In this document: positions 31,311-31,386 of the stretch, piece by piece
Numbering within the stretch: the stretch's first letter is position 1
Layout of the letters: every line of letters starts with the position of its first letter
Origin: Cochliopodium minus
Taxonomy: Eukaryota; Discosea; Himatismenida; Cochliopodiidae
DNA length: 31,386 bases
Direction of reading: 5' to 3'
Assembly: GCA_024220525.1 (NCBI GenBank)
Contig: JAMYWO010000002.1
Coordinates: 139,015 to 170,400, forward strand
Translations under genes and position numbers: made by a program
Notes under the pieces: generated by a model
The model's input: the letters and a program-made list of their open reading frames with translations, nothing else
Databases searched by the model: none
Told to the model about the DNA's origin: nothing

Positions 31311-31386
31311 ACTTGTATTTTTTTTTGATCAAAAATAATATTCAAAATTGAAAAATTTATGATTAAATAAAAATATCACTATAATA
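31311..31386. repeat. 76-bp dispersed repeat, copy 2 (cut by window end)
   Basis: Identical over all 76 bases to 9574-9649 and interrupted by the end of the window, so the full repeat may be longer. Here it lies 121 bp after the stop codon of the PH/poly-Q gene. Confidence 0.85.

Noticed and set aside
1-31386. CRISPR arrays, prokaryotic operons or ribosome binding sites
   Set aside because: The window is eukaryotic with spliceosomal introns; the repeats are simple AT repeats without regular unique spacers.

Overview
This looks like about 31 kb of draft nuclear sequence from a free-living, probably amoeba-like protist. It is very AT-rich. The genes are compact and carry many short GT-AG introns (42 to about 370 bp, most of them 45-75 bp) made almost only of A and T. 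Proteins have Asn-rich and Gln-rich runs, and start codons usually sit behind a run of A. The eukaryotic content is clear: a Rab8-type GTPase, the PP2A scaffold subunit, the splicing factor SPF27/BCAS2, a CENP-I-like kinetochore protein, RhoGAP, PH, F-box and MT-A70 domains. The exact lineage cannot be read from the window. Exon models were built by hand from reading frame, splice-site phase and family alignment recalled from general knowledge; no search was run.

Layout, left to right. 1-366 (-): 5' part of an unrecognised gene. About 613-1158 (+): a broken piggyBac-type transposase. 1799-3623 (-) and 3793-6326 (+): a head-to-head pair of paralogues, each joining an N-terminal LRAT/NlpC-like domain to an AIG1-like GTPase domain. 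6570-8636 (-): a ten-exon F-box/leucine-rich/ankyrin protein. 9113-9568 (+): a small acidic protein. 10074-11457 (+): a membrane-anchored YkuE-like metallophosphoesterase. 11634-12125 (+): a coiled-coil protein. 12302-13405 (+): a RhoGAP. 13622-19257 (+): an 11-exon, 1259-residue protein with a Myb/SANT-like domain, Arg-Ser-Pro repeats and a C-terminal MT-A70 (METTL3/METTL14-like) domain with a changed active site. 19416-19990 (-): a divergent ARF-like protein. 20237-21988 (-): a Ras-like protein whose 5' end is unclear. 22400-23330: an unresolved patch. 23331-24302 (-): a CENP-I-like protein. 24527-26723 (-): the PP2A A subunit, divergent from SPF27 (26952-27563, +). 28197-29219 (+): Rab8. 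29478-31189 (+): a PH-domain protein with a long Gln-rich tail.

The genes do not form an operon or an obvious pathway; this is a normal gene-dense protist locus. Small GTPases and their regulators are over-represented (two LRAT-GTPase fusions, ARF-like, Ras-like, Rab8, RhoGAP). The items most worth following are the Myb + MT-A70 fusion with an EPY in place of the catalytic DPPW, and the divergent LRAT-GTPase pair in which one copy has lost both the LRAT cysteine and the GTPase DxxG motif. Two single N characters lie inside simple repeats, and a 76-bp exact repeat lies at the right window edge, so some joins may be imperfect.
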